The position numbers and the translations under genes are program-made. This document shows, one piece after another, positions 1 to 7,163 of a stretch of 7,489 nucleotides of DNA. Every line of letters begins with the position of its first letter. The first letter of the stretch is position 1. The notes under the pieces were generated by a model. That model did no database searches, was not told the DNA's origin, and was given only the letters and a program-made list of their open reading frames with translations. This stretch comes from an uncultured Bacilli bacterium (GTDB lineage: Bacteria; Bacillota_I; Bacilli_A; RF39; UBA660): positions 1 to 7,489 of the forward strand of contig CANRAT010000061.1 in assembly GCA_947628685.1 (NCBI GenBank), read 5' to 3'.

Positions 1-14
1 CTCTTTTTCTTCAT
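1..14 (-). CDS. Start of an unidentified downstream gene (5' end only)
   Basis: On the minus strand an ATG at 12-14 opens a frame reading Met-Lys-Lys-Lys before the window ends. It is preceded by a near-perfect Shine-Dalgarno (AGGAGG, about 21-27) with a spacing of about 7 nt, and by an extended -10 at 36-44. This promoter and ribosome-site geometry is the reason for calling a start. The Lys-rich opening would suit a signal peptide or any basic N-terminus, so no product can be named. It lies about 100 bases downstream of copy A's stop, beyond that gene's terminator, and so is probably transcribed separately. Confidence 0.6.
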
Positions 15-20
15 ATTGTA

Positions 21-44
21 ACCTCCTATAAAGAAATTATAACA
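21..44 (-). promoter_or_regulatory. Extended -10 promoter and strong RBS of the downstream gene
   Basis: The minus strand shows TGT followed by TATAAT (36-44), an extended -10 identical to that of copy B, and then AGGAGG at about 21-27. No convincing -35 hexamer is seen 17 bases upstream; the sequence there is AT-rich. The start point would fall near position 29, leaving a leader of only about 15 nt. This contrasts with the roughly 100-nt leaders of copies A and B, and the ribosome site is much closer to consensus than theirs. Confidence 0.6.
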
Positions 45-85
45 CAAATCAAAGTAATATAAGCATAAATTAGTTATGATAGGCT

Positions 86-116
86 AATAAAAAGATGAGT
101 TTTATTAGAACTCATC
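86..116 (-). terminator. Rho-independent terminator of copy A (stop codon inside the stem)
   Basis: A perfect 8-bp inverted repeat GATGAGTT/AACTCATC (94-101 and 109-116) with a 7-nt loop is followed on the minus strand by a T-rich tract (86-93). The copy A stop codon (TGA, 115-117) overlaps the foot of the stem, and the next codon in frame is again TGA. On the plus strand the same hairpin is followed by a T run at about 119-124, so it could work in both directions, although no converging gene is visible. Confidence 0.85.
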
Positions 117-3100
117 AATTTTTTAATTTAATTTTTCTACTAAAGATGAAGGCGAGTGATAGAACTATTAATAAGAAGCCAACTATATAATAGATTTTAT
201 GACCGATACCGCCTGTGACAGGAATGTCGTATGGGACTGGTTCGTTTTTGATTGTTAGCTTACCATTTGGTATTACATATGTGGAACACTTTTCTTTATC
301 CATTTTGTTTTGCATTCCATAATAGAACAAGATTGGTTCTTCTGATAGGATGTATCCTTCTGGTGCTTCAGTTTCTTTAATAATATAGTAGTTATCAGGT
401 TCAAGGTTCCAGTTAGCTGCTTTTTCTATCTTGTACTGACCCTTTTCATTGGTTGTAAAAGTCCAGTTATCTTCTCTATGGCATTTATAACTTTGACCAT
501 TAATAACATATTCGTTAGTTGAAGTTAAACTAGATGTATCTGACAAAACAATACAGAATTCAAATGTTGCTCCTTGTAGTTTTTTAGTTGTTTGGTCTTG
601 ATCAACTTTTTCAAAGGTTAACTCATAAGCATTAGCATCACCTGAGCCATATATATCATCTACTTGTAATACACCTTGATAGCTGGTATCAGATTCAGCT
701 AAGCCTTCTATACTTGCCGTATTTGATACTTCAATGTTATCACCCATATCTTCTATATAGGCATCATAAGTGATTGTTAAAGCTTTACCATCTGGAACTT
801 TTAATTTAAAATTCCTACTGTTTTCTTCATCATAAGAAACTATACCCCATTCATCATCTTTTAATTCTCCATTAAGAGTTAGATCTTCTACCTTTGTTAA
901 TTCTTTTTCTTCTGAATCTAATACTTTAATAGTATCCATTTGAATTTGCATGCCTGCACTATTATCAATGATCAGTAAAAAATTCTTACTATTATTTTTA
1001 TTTAGTTTTACTCCATTTGGATTAGCTCTTAAGGTGAAATGTATTAAGTTACTTTTTCTTTCTTGTTTGGCTTCTTTAAACAAACGAGTTGGGAAATATT
1101 CAACATCTGTTTCTGCTTCCCATCGTGTTGATTCTATATCTTTAATCGATGCTTCATTATGAATTAGCGTCTTAGTGTCATCCAAAGCGTGTTCTTTAAG
1201 GTATTCATCTGATGCTTTTAATTTATAATGGAAACAAAAAGAGGTAATGTTTGGATTTCCAAATACTTCACTATACATATCACGATTGTTTCCTTGTGCG
1301 TCTGTAGCTCTAAAATAGATTATTGGTACTATAAGAACTGTTCGTTGTTCACCATCTATTTCTTCTGTTTTAGTTACTAATCTACCAGTGTCTTTCATAA
1401 ATTGCCAGTGTGTTTCAACACCTCTCTCTATAGTAACGATTTCAAAGCTATTTTCGACATATTCCCAGCCTTTTGGTAAAATATCATAGAATTCAGCCTT
1501 CATACTTTCTTCATAATTCCATTGATGGGCTTCACCAACGTCTTTATTCCAGTTATCTTGCACTTTTTCAAGATACTTTTTTACCTCATCATCTGCTGTG
1601 TTTAAAGAAACAGTATAATCAATAGTGTTTGTATTTTTATCAAATTTTCCAGTTTTGCTTAACTTATCAGCATCAGTATAAAAAATAGTATAGCCAGTAT
1701 AGTAACCATCATAGCGAAGATTGATATCATTAGTAATACCTGCATCTAATACTTCTTTAACAGGTTTTTGAATGATTTTCTGTCCATTATCTTCTTGAAG
1801 ATCAATATTTCCTTCGGATAAGTCTAAGTCATATTCAAGAATAATTAAACAATCTTTTTCTGAATTATAATGTCCCCATTTTCCCCAGTGACCATCATTG
1901 CGTTCATCTTCTTGAAGGCTGAAAATGATATGGGCAACAGTGTCTTCTAATTTATAAACAAATTGATCCGTACTATTTGGGTCATAACCTTCAAGATTAT
2001 CATAATTGTAGCCTGTAAGTTTTTTGGCTTTGTCTTTATATTGTTGAAGAGTTAAAACTAAATTATGACCATAAGTATTATCAGCTATTTCCTTCTGTCC
2101 TTCATCCAAATACATAGCACTTACTTCTATGTCCTTGATACGGCCATCTTTTTTAAATTCATGAAGTTTATAAGTTTTACCATTTAATGTTACATTAATG
2201 CCGTCTCTTAAAAAGAATGGATTCCAATTTCCTTTTGGAACTATAGCATATACTGTATAATGTAATTTTTTAGTCTTGGCATTATATTCTTGATCTTTAA
2301 CAACTTTGCCGTTGCCTTCTGGAGTACGAAAAACATTTGTTTCAATTTTTTTATGTTCTTCAACCGGTTTTTCTTCTTCTTTTTCAGTTGTCGGGTCTTT
2401 AAATTTTGATGTGCCTTTTATTGTTACATCATTAGTAACAGTATCCCCATACAATTCTCCACCGCTTTTATAATCAACACGATAATCATATGTAACTTCA
2501 ATAACGTCACCATCTTTTAGCGGATTGTATTCGGATTTATCTTTAAGTTTTAATTCAAAAGTTTGATCATGATATTGATCATCAGCATCACTTTGTTCAA
2601 ATACTAATTCATAATCTTCATTAGATAATTGAAATTCTTTGATTTCACCTTCTACTTCTCGTTTGACTACGACTTTAACAGATGAATTACCATCACCATT
2701 TTTAAACTTAATATCGAAATTTGGATTATGTGGTGGCTTTAATGTATCTTTAATTGTAGGATTATAAACTTCGCCATGTTCAACAGTAGCTTTAACAGTG
2801 TAAGATAAAGTTCCGCCTTTTGGATCTTTTCCCTCATCTTCTGTATATATACCTGTTTTTTCAACTTCAATTTTTGCATCATTAGTTAAATTAAAGTCGA
2901 TTGTTCCTTCTGCATCACCAAAATGGATTTTTCCATCATCAGCATCTGGATTTGGTTGGGCAGTTACTGTTATATCAAATGTAAGTGATACATCAGTTGA
3001 ACTGTTTAAAGCTTGTTTACCTTCTTCGTTAAGTTGGATAGTAAGCATTCCATCTTCATCTATAGAATATGTACCAATATCAACATCGTGTCCATTTATT

Positions 3101-3471
3101 GAAACTTTTAAATTTACGTCTTTTACCGGTTCAACTTTAAAAGCTTTTGGTATTTGATATGTAAGTTGAGATGAATCATCAGGTCCGAATTGAATACCTT
3201 GTGCTCCTTTTTCTTGGAATTGTAATTGTATATGATATTTTTCACCAATGTATAAAGTCCCATCGTCAATGGGATTCTTCTCAGCATCGGTTATTGTAAC
3301 ACCTTGGATAAAATCTTTTAAATCATGTGATGTAGTATTATTAGATAATGAAAAACCTATACTAGCTACGCCTATAATGAGAAACATTGTGATAGATAGT
3401 AAGATTATTATAAGGTTTACTTTATTTGCTGATTCACTATTATTTAAGACTTGTCTTTTTACGTTATGCAT
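115..3471 (-). CDS. Large sortase-anchored SpaA-type isopeptide surface protein, copy A (1118 aa)
   Basis: Predicted wall-attached adhesin or surface stalk. Residues 1-18 are polar/basic; 19-43 form one hydrophobic export segment without an obvious signal-peptidase site. Residues about 50-200 look like an MSCRAMM-like beta-sandwich (YQIPKAF, GTYSID, SLTFDITVT). Four D2-like modules follow at roughly 204-352, 375-585, 600-780 and 795-925, each opening with an L/I-x-Y/F-T-V/L strand and closing on an Asn motif (N347, N581, N772, N917). Residues 949-1078 are a SpaA/Cna_B domain with Lys955, E-box Glu1033 (KETEAPEGY) and Asn1076, the expected isopeptide triad. IPVTG at 1083-1087, a membrane span at about 1092-1111 and the tail SRKIKLKN complete a sortase signal. 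The start is set by GGTGG 4 nt upstream and by alignment with copy B. Identity to copy B is 61/100 over residues 61-160, counted by eye. The ligand is unknown. The family assignment is firm; the D2 modules are inferred. Confidence 0.9.
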   Translation of the reverse strand: MHNVKRQVLNNSESANKVNLIIILLSITMFLIIGVASIGFSLSNNTTSHDLKDFIQGVTITDAEKNPIDDGTLYIGEKYHIQLQFQEKGAQGIQFGPDDSSQLTYQIPKAFKVEPVKDVNLKVSINGHDVDIGTYSIDEDGMLTIQLNEEGKQALNSSTDVSLTFDITVTAQPNPDADDGKIHFGDAEGTIDFNLTNDAKIEVEKTGIYTEDEGKDPKGGTLSYTVKATVEHGEVYNPTIKDTLKPPHNPNFDIKFKNGDGNSSVKVVVKREVEGEIKEFQLSNEDYELVFEQSDADDQYHDQTFELKLKDKSEYNPLKDGDVIEVTYDYRVDYKSGGELYGDTVTNDVTIKGTSKFKDPTTEKEEEKPVEEHKKIETNVFRTPEGNGKVVKDQEYNAKTKKLHYTVYAIVPKGNWNPFFLRDGINVTLNGKTYKLHEFKKDGRIKDIEVSAMYLDEGQKEIADNTYGHNLVLTLQQYKDKAKKLTGYNYDNLEGYDPNSTDQFVYKLEDTVAHIIFSLQEDERNDGHWGKWGHYNSEKDCLIILEYDLDLSEGNIDLQEDNGQKIIQKPVKEVLDAGITNDINLRYDGYYTGYTIFYTDADKLSKTGKFDKNTNTIDYTVSLNTADDEVKKYLEKVQDNWNKDVGEAHQWNYEESMKAEFYDILPKGWEYVENSFEIVTIERGVETHWQFMKDTGRLVTKTEEIDGEQRTVLIVPIIYFRATDAQGNNRDMYSEVFGNPNITSFCFHYKLKASDEYLKEHALDDTKTLIHNEASIKDIESTRWEAETDVEYFPTRLFKEAKQERKSNLIHFTLRANPNGVKLNKNNSKNFLLIIDNSAGMQIQMDTIKVLDSEEKELTKVEDLTLNGELKDDEWGIVSYDEENSRNFKLKVPDGKALTITYDAYIEDMGDNIEVSNTASIEGLAESDTSYQGVLQVDDIYGSGDANAYELTFEKVDQDQTTKKLQGATFEFCIVLSDTSSLTSTNEYVINGQSYKCHREDNWTFTTNEKGQYKIEKAANWNLEPDNYYIIKETEAPEGYILSEEPILFYYGMQNKMDKEKCSTYVIPNGKLTIKNEPVPYDIPVTGGIGHKIYYIVGFLLIVLSLAFIFSRKIKLKN

Positions 3472-3474
3472 AAT

Positions 3475-3524
3475 ACCACCATATCATTCAATATTATGTC
3501 TTATAATGTGAACTTTCTTATAAT
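3475..3524 (-). promoter_or_regulatory. Conserved 5' leader element with weak RBS, copy A
   Basis: This 50-nt block immediately upstream of the start matches the copy B leader (7059-7108) at 47 of 50 positions, while the spacer further upstream aligns poorly. Its distal half (3500-3524) is identical in both copies and contains ATTATAAG twice, 17 nt apart. The proximal end carries the ribosome site GGTGG, 4 nt from the ATG, a poor match to AGGAGG. Each TTATAA core is self-complementary, but the possible stem is only six A-U pairs, so a protein-binding or mRNA-stability role is as plausible as RNA folding. Confidence 0.6.
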
Positions 3525-3582
3525 ATTCTTCTATTTAATATTCTCTATCCTTGATTTATGTATATTTTCCTATCTTAGTTAA

Positions 3583-3591
3583 AGTATAACA
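3583..3591 (-). promoter_or_regulatory. Extended -10 promoter of copy A
   Basis: The minus strand reads TGT-TATACT, an extended -10 at the same relative place as TGT-TATAAT of copy B. Transcription would begin near 3576, within a short stretch also shared with copy B (GATAGGAAAATA, 3563-3574), giving a leader of about 105 nt. No consensus -35 is present 17 bases upstream, where the sequence is TATATT. The promoter would therefore rely on the TG extension or on an activator. Confidence 0.6.
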
Positions 3592-3600
3592 TCTTTTAAA

Positions 3601-3644
3601 GGTTTAATATAGGTTTACTTGGTTTTTGATTTACTATTGGTTTA
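3601..3644 (-). repeat. Helically phased GGTTTA repeats at the -35 region of copy A
   Basis: Read on the plus strand, GGTTTA occurs at 3601-3606, 3612-3617 and 3639-3644, with the variant GATTTA at 3628-3633. They form two pairs, each with an 11-bp period, close to one helical turn. The first pair overlaps the place where a -35 would be. This layout resembles direct-repeat sites of OmpR/PhoB-family response regulators, but no regulator is encoded here and AT-rich DNA gives such repeats easily. Confidence 0.4.
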
Positions 3645-3650
3645 CTAAGC

Positions 3651-3678
3651 AAAAAGATGAGTTTTGTTCAAACTCATC
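3651..3678 (-). terminator. Rho-independent terminator of copy B
   Basis: A perfect 9-bp inverted repeat (3656-3664 with 3670-3678, stem GATGAGTTT/AAACTCATC) has a 5-nt loop and is followed on the minus strand by five T residues (3651-3655). It begins 3 nt after the TAA stop of copy B (3682-3684). The stem is the same as in copy C's terminator and, one pair longer, the same as in copy A's. It should separate copy B transcription from copy A, which has its own promoter just downstream. Confidence 0.88.
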
Positions 3679-3681
3679 AAT

Positions 3682-6600
3682 TTATTTTGTTGGTTTTAAT
3701 CTAATTTTTCGCCATATTAACGATAGAGATAAAACGGTTAGTAAAAAACCAGTAGTATAGAAAATCTTTAAACCAATACCGCCAGTAGCAGGAATATGAT
3801 ATGGAACCGGTTCGTTTTTAATTGTTATTTTGGTATTTGGTAAGACTAAGACAGCCTTAGGATTTTCCGTCTTATCCATATCACTTTCCATACCATAATA
3901 GAATAGAATTGGTTCCTCAAGAGGCATATAACCTTCGGGTGGATCAGTTTCTTCTAATATGTAATAGTTGCCTGGCTCTAGATCCCAATTTGCTTCTTTT
4001 TTAATTTTGTACTGACCATTATCGTTCGTTTCAAATTCCCATTCTTCATTTCTGTGGCATTCATATGTTTTACCACCAATGGTATATTCGTTAGTTTTTT
4101 CAAGCGTTGATTCATTAGCTATGACTATACAAAATTTAAATTTAGCATTTTTTAATTTTTTACTTGTTTGATCCTCATCGACTTTTTCAATTATTAATTC
4201 ATATCTATTGCCTTCACCAACGCCATAGATATTATCTACTTGTAAAGATCCTTGATAACTGGTATCAGATTGAACCAAACCATCAATACTAGCACTATTT
4301 GAAACCTGAACATCACTACCCTTATTTTCGATTAGGGCGTCATATTTAATAACTATTGCTTTTTCATCTGGGATTTTTAATTTAAACCTTTTATTATCTT
4401 CGTCTTCTAATATTATAGTTCCCCATTCATTATTTTCTATAGAGTCAGTAAGTGATATATCTCCTTTGTATGTTAACTCTTGATCATCAGTGCCATAAAC
4501 TTTAATACTATCCTTTTGAATTTGCATGCCTACACTAGTATCGGTAACAATTAAGAAATTATTATCTTTATTAAGATTTACTGCATTTGGATTAACTCTT
4601 AAAGTAAAATGGATAAGATTACTAGATCCTTCTTGGCTTGCTTCTTTAAATAAACGTGTAGGGAAATAATCAACATCAGATTCGGCTTTCCATTTTGTAC
4701 TTGTTTTATCTTTAATCATTGCCTCATTATGAACTGGAATTGCTTTTTCTATTGAGGCATGTTCCGCAATATATTTTTCTGTAGCTTTTATTTTATAATG
4801 GAAAGTTATTGATTTTACATTATCATTTCCAAAGTTTTCGGCATACAATTCATGATAACTTTCTCCTTCTGTATATTTAAAAAATATTATTGCAGCAGAA
4901 ATTACATTCCTTTTTTGACCTTCTATTTCTATTTCTTTTGCTGGGCTTCCTAGTGGATCTTCACAATATGGATAGCGTTTATCTTGCCATGTATCAACAA
5001 CAATTGCCTCTAAGGATTTATCTACATATTCCCATCCTTCTGGTAAAATATCATAGAATTCGGCTTGCATACTATCTTCATATCTCCACTGATGGGCATT
5101 ACCAACTTCCTCAGTCCAGTTTTTTGTTATACTTTTAAGATATTCTCTAATTTCTGCATCAGTAATGTTTAAAGTAACTGTATAATCGATTGTATTAGTT
5201 TTTTTATCAAAAATTCCTTCCTTAACTATTTTTTCAGCATTAGTATAAAAAGTTGTATAACCTGGATAATATCCACCATAACGAAAATTAATATCATTAG
5301 TAATACCAGCATGTAGAACGTCATCAATAGATTTACTTACTGTATCTTTGTTTTGACCCGTTGTTAAATTAACGTTTCCATCTGCTAGATTAAGATTATA
5401 CTCAATAATAATCAAGCGATCTTTTTCATTATGGTAGTGTCCCCATCTTCCCCAATAATCGTTTCCTTTTTGTTCATTTTCTTGTAAGCCGAAAATAATA
5501 TGGAGAATTGAATCTTCTTTTTTATAGACATATTGATCCATATCTTCTGGATTATAACCTTGAAGATTTTCAAAATCAAAACCCTTTAGTGTTTTGGCTT
5601 CATTTTTGATTTCTTTTAATTTGTCAACCAAGGTACCATTATCATTACTATCAGTCATTTTCTTTTGATCGTCGCTTAAATCCATGGCACTAACGCTTAT
5701 ATCACCAATTCGTCCACCATTTTTAAACTCTTTTAGACTATAGTTAACTCCATCTATAGTAACATTTATTTGATCTGTTAAAAAGAATGGACTCCAATTT
5801 CCTTTTGGTACTACTGCATAGACTGTATAATGTAATTTATTTGTTGTTTTATCATATTCTTGACCTTTAACGACTTTACCACCACCAACTGGGGTACGGG
5901 AGACGCCTGTTTCGTTTTCCTTATGTTCTTTAACAGGCTTTTCTTCTTCGGTACCAGTTGTTGGATCTTGGATTTTATAAGTCCCTTGGACTTCTGCTTC
6001 ATTTTTGACTGTATCCCAGAAGAATTCTCCACCAGATTCATAATCAACACGATAATTATATTTTACTTCAACGATATCACCATCTTTTAATGGATTATAT
6101 GAACTTTCTTCTTTAATTTTAACTTCGAAAGATTGATCAGCATAGGCATCATCTGTTTCTGATTTTACCTTTATTAGTTCATAATCATTTTCAGTAAGAG
6201 TTATTGTTTCTTCTTCACCATTTACTATATGTTTTAGAGTAACAATAACATCTGGTTTACCATTTTTTTCTTGAAGATGGAAGTTGAAATTTGGATTATT
6301 TGGTGGTGTTAGTACATCCTTAATGGTAGCATTATGTAATTTACCATGTTCAACTGTGGCTTTAACTGTATAAGACAATGTACCGCCACTTGGATCTTTT
6401 CCGTCTTCTCCCTTAGCATCTTCTGTATAAAAACCAATTTTATCTACATCAACTTTAGCTTCATTTTTTATATCAAGATCAAATGTGTTATCTACACTAC
6501 CAAAATGAACTTTATCATCGTCTCCATCTGGATTTGGTTGAGTTGTAACAGTTATGTCGAAGGTAAGAGATACATCAGTTGAACTATTTATTGCAGATTG

Positions 6601-7053
6601 TCCAGCTTCATTTAATTCGATAGTTAGTTTTCCTTCATTATCAATGGAATAGGTGCCTATTTCTTTTTCTTCACCATCAATGGTAATTTTTAATGGCATG
6701 CTTTCGATTGGGTCAACACTAAAGTTTTTAGGTATTTGATAGGTTAATTTGTTTCCATCGGCTGGTTCGAACTGAATTCCTTGGGCACTTCCTTCTTTAA
6801 ATTCTAATTTGATATTATATTTTTCACCAACGTATAAAGTCCCATCTTCGATGGGATGTCCTTCTAAATCAGTCACAGTAGCACCTGCGATAAAATCTTT
6901 TAAATCAGATGAGCCGCTATTATTAGATAATGAAAAACCTATACTAGCTACACCTATTATGAGAAATAAAGTAATAAATAATAAAATGATTATAAGGTTT
7001 ACTCTGTTGGCTGATTCACTATTATTTAGGATTTGTCTTTTTACGTTATCCAT
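3682..7053 (-). CDS. Large sortase-anchored SpaA-type isopeptide surface protein, copy B (1123 aa)
   Basis: Paralogue of copy A with the same domain order and the same predicted role as a wall-linked adhesin or stalk. Residues 1-45 (tail and export segment) differ from copy A at only a handful of positions. The adhesin-like sandwich spans about 50-200 and aligns without gaps to copy A. D2-like modules lie at about 204-356, 380-590, 605-785 and 799-927, with closing Asn351, Asn586, Asn776 and Asn919. Candidate catalytic Asp residues are D246, D427, D668 and D838. The SpaA domain (951-1082) has Lys957, E-box Glu1035 (EETDPPEGY, Pro replacing the usual Ala) and Asn1080. The sorting signal is IPATG at 1087-1091, a membrane span at about 1095-1113, then WRKIRLKPTK. 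The start is set by GGTGG 6 nt upstream and alignment with copy A. The most diverged stretch is about 679-739. It is flanked by its own promoter and terminator. Its C-terminus is much closer to copy C than to copy A. Confidence 0.9.
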   Translation of the reverse strand: MDNVKRQILNNSESANRVNLIIILLFITLFLIIGVASIGFSLSNNSGSSDLKDFIAGATVTDLEGHPIEDGTLYVGEKYNIKLEFKEGSAQGIQFEPADGNKLTYQIPKNFSVDPIESMPLKITIDGEEKEIGTYSIDNEGKLTIELNEAGQSAINSSTDVSLTFDITVTTQPNPDGDDDKVHFGSVDNTFDLDIKNEAKVDVDKIGFYTEDAKGEDGKDPSGGTLSYTVKATVEHGKLHNATIKDVLTPPNNPNFNFHLQEKNGKPDVIVTLKHIVNGEEETITLTENDYELIKVKSETDDAYADQSFEVKIKEESSYNPLKDGDIVEVKYNYRVDYESGGEFFWDTVKNEAEVQGTYKIQDPTTGTEEEKPVKEHKENETGVSRTPVGGGKVVKGQEYDKTTNKLHYTVYAVVPKGNWSPFFLTDQINVTIDGVNYSLKEFKNGGRIGDISVSAMDLSDDQKKMTDSNDNGTLVDKLKEIKNEAKTLKGFDFENLQGYNPEDMDQYVYKKEDSILHIIFGLQENEQKGNDYWGRWGHYHNEKDRLIIIEYNLNLADGNVNLTTGQNKDTVSKSIDDVLHAGITNDINFRYGGYYPGYTTFYTNAEKIVKEGIFDKKTNTIDYTVTLNITDAEIREYLKSITKNWTEEVGNAHQWRYEDSMQAEFYDILPEGWEYVDKSLEAIVVDTWQDKRYPYCEDPLGSPAKEIEIEGQKRNVISAAIIFFKYTEGESYHELYAENFGNDNVKSITFHYKIKATEKYIAEHASIEKAIPVHNEAMIKDKTSTKWKAESDVDYFPTRLFKEASQEGSSNLIHFTLRVNPNAVNLNKDNNFLIVTDTSVGMQIQKDSIKVYGTDDQELTYKGDISLTDSIENNEWGTIILEDEDNKRFKLKIPDEKAIVIKYDALIENKGSDVQVSNSASIDGLVQSDTSYQGSLQVDNIYGVGEGNRYELIIEKVDEDQTSKKLKNAKFKFCIVIANESTLEKTNEYTIGGKTYECHRNEEWEFETNDNGQYKIKKEANWDLEPGNYYILEETDPPEGYMPLEEPILFYYGMESDMDKTENPKAVLVLPNTKITIKNEPVPYHIPATGGIGLKIFYTTGFLLTVLSLSLIWRKIRLKPTK

Positions 7054-7058
7054 AAACT

Positions 7059-7108
7059 ACCACCATATTATTCAATATAATGACTTATAATGTGAACTTT
7101 CTTATAAT
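7059..7108 (-). promoter_or_regulatory. Conserved 5' leader element with weak RBS, copy B
   Basis: Counterpart of the copy A leader: 47 of 50 positions agree, and 7084-7108 is identical to 3500-3524, including the doubled ATTATAAG. The ribosome site GGTGG lies 6 nt from the ATG, two bases further than in copy A, so translation efficiency of the two copies may differ slightly. The conservation continues into the first codons of the gene. Confidence 0.6.
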
Positions 7109-7154
7109 TTTTTGTTTAATATCTTTTTGTATGTTATTTTCCTATCGTATAATC

Positions 7155-7163
7155 ATTATAACA
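7155..7163 (-). promoter_or_regulatory. Extended -10 promoter of copy B
   Basis: The minus strand reads TGT-TATAAT, a full-consensus extended -10, stronger than the TATACT of copy A. The start point is expected near 7148, just before a GATAGGAAAATA stretch (7135-7146) shared with copy A, giving a leader of about 95 nt. At the -35 position (17-bp spacing) the sequence is TATAAA, a poor match, and it lies within the tandem repeat at 7163-7184. Confidence 0.65.

Noticed and set aside
1079..1102. Backbone-pilin Lys motif in copy A near residues 790-799 (VEYFPTRLFK)
   Set aside because: It does not fit the classical V-Y-P-K pilin motif, as Pro is not followed by the acceptor Lys, and no pilin sortase is nearby.
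950..1162. Open frame of 70 codons on the plus strand, and others like it (3248-3511, 4890-5138, 5860-6090, 6346-6582, 6809-7090)
   Set aside because: They lie antisense to well-supported genes, lack ribosome sites, and 3248-3511 and 6809-7090 are merely mirror images of the same conserved paralogue 5' ends.
3454..3486. Tiny upstream frame (ATG within ATATGGTGGT) overlapping the start of copy A; a similar one overlaps copy B's start
   Set aside because: It has no ribosome site of its own because the Shine-Dalgarno lies inside it, and the peptides (7 and 6 residues) differ between the copies; probably coincidence of the RBS sequence.
3500..3524. Hairpin or riboswitch in the conserved leader
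   Set aside because: The only pairing is six A-U pairs from the TTATAA cores around an 11-nt loop; no aptamer-like structure or attenuator is visible. Recorded as a repeat-containing leader instead.
3472..3681. Invertible or mobile element between copies A and B
   Set aside because: No inverted repeats flank the spacer beyond the terminator stem, and there is no transposase, recombinase or target-site duplication in the window.
5811..6050. Lys-rich 79-codon frame on the minus strand
   Set aside because: It is a shifted frame inside copy B, has no RBS, and its composition is what AT-rich coding sequence gives out of frame.
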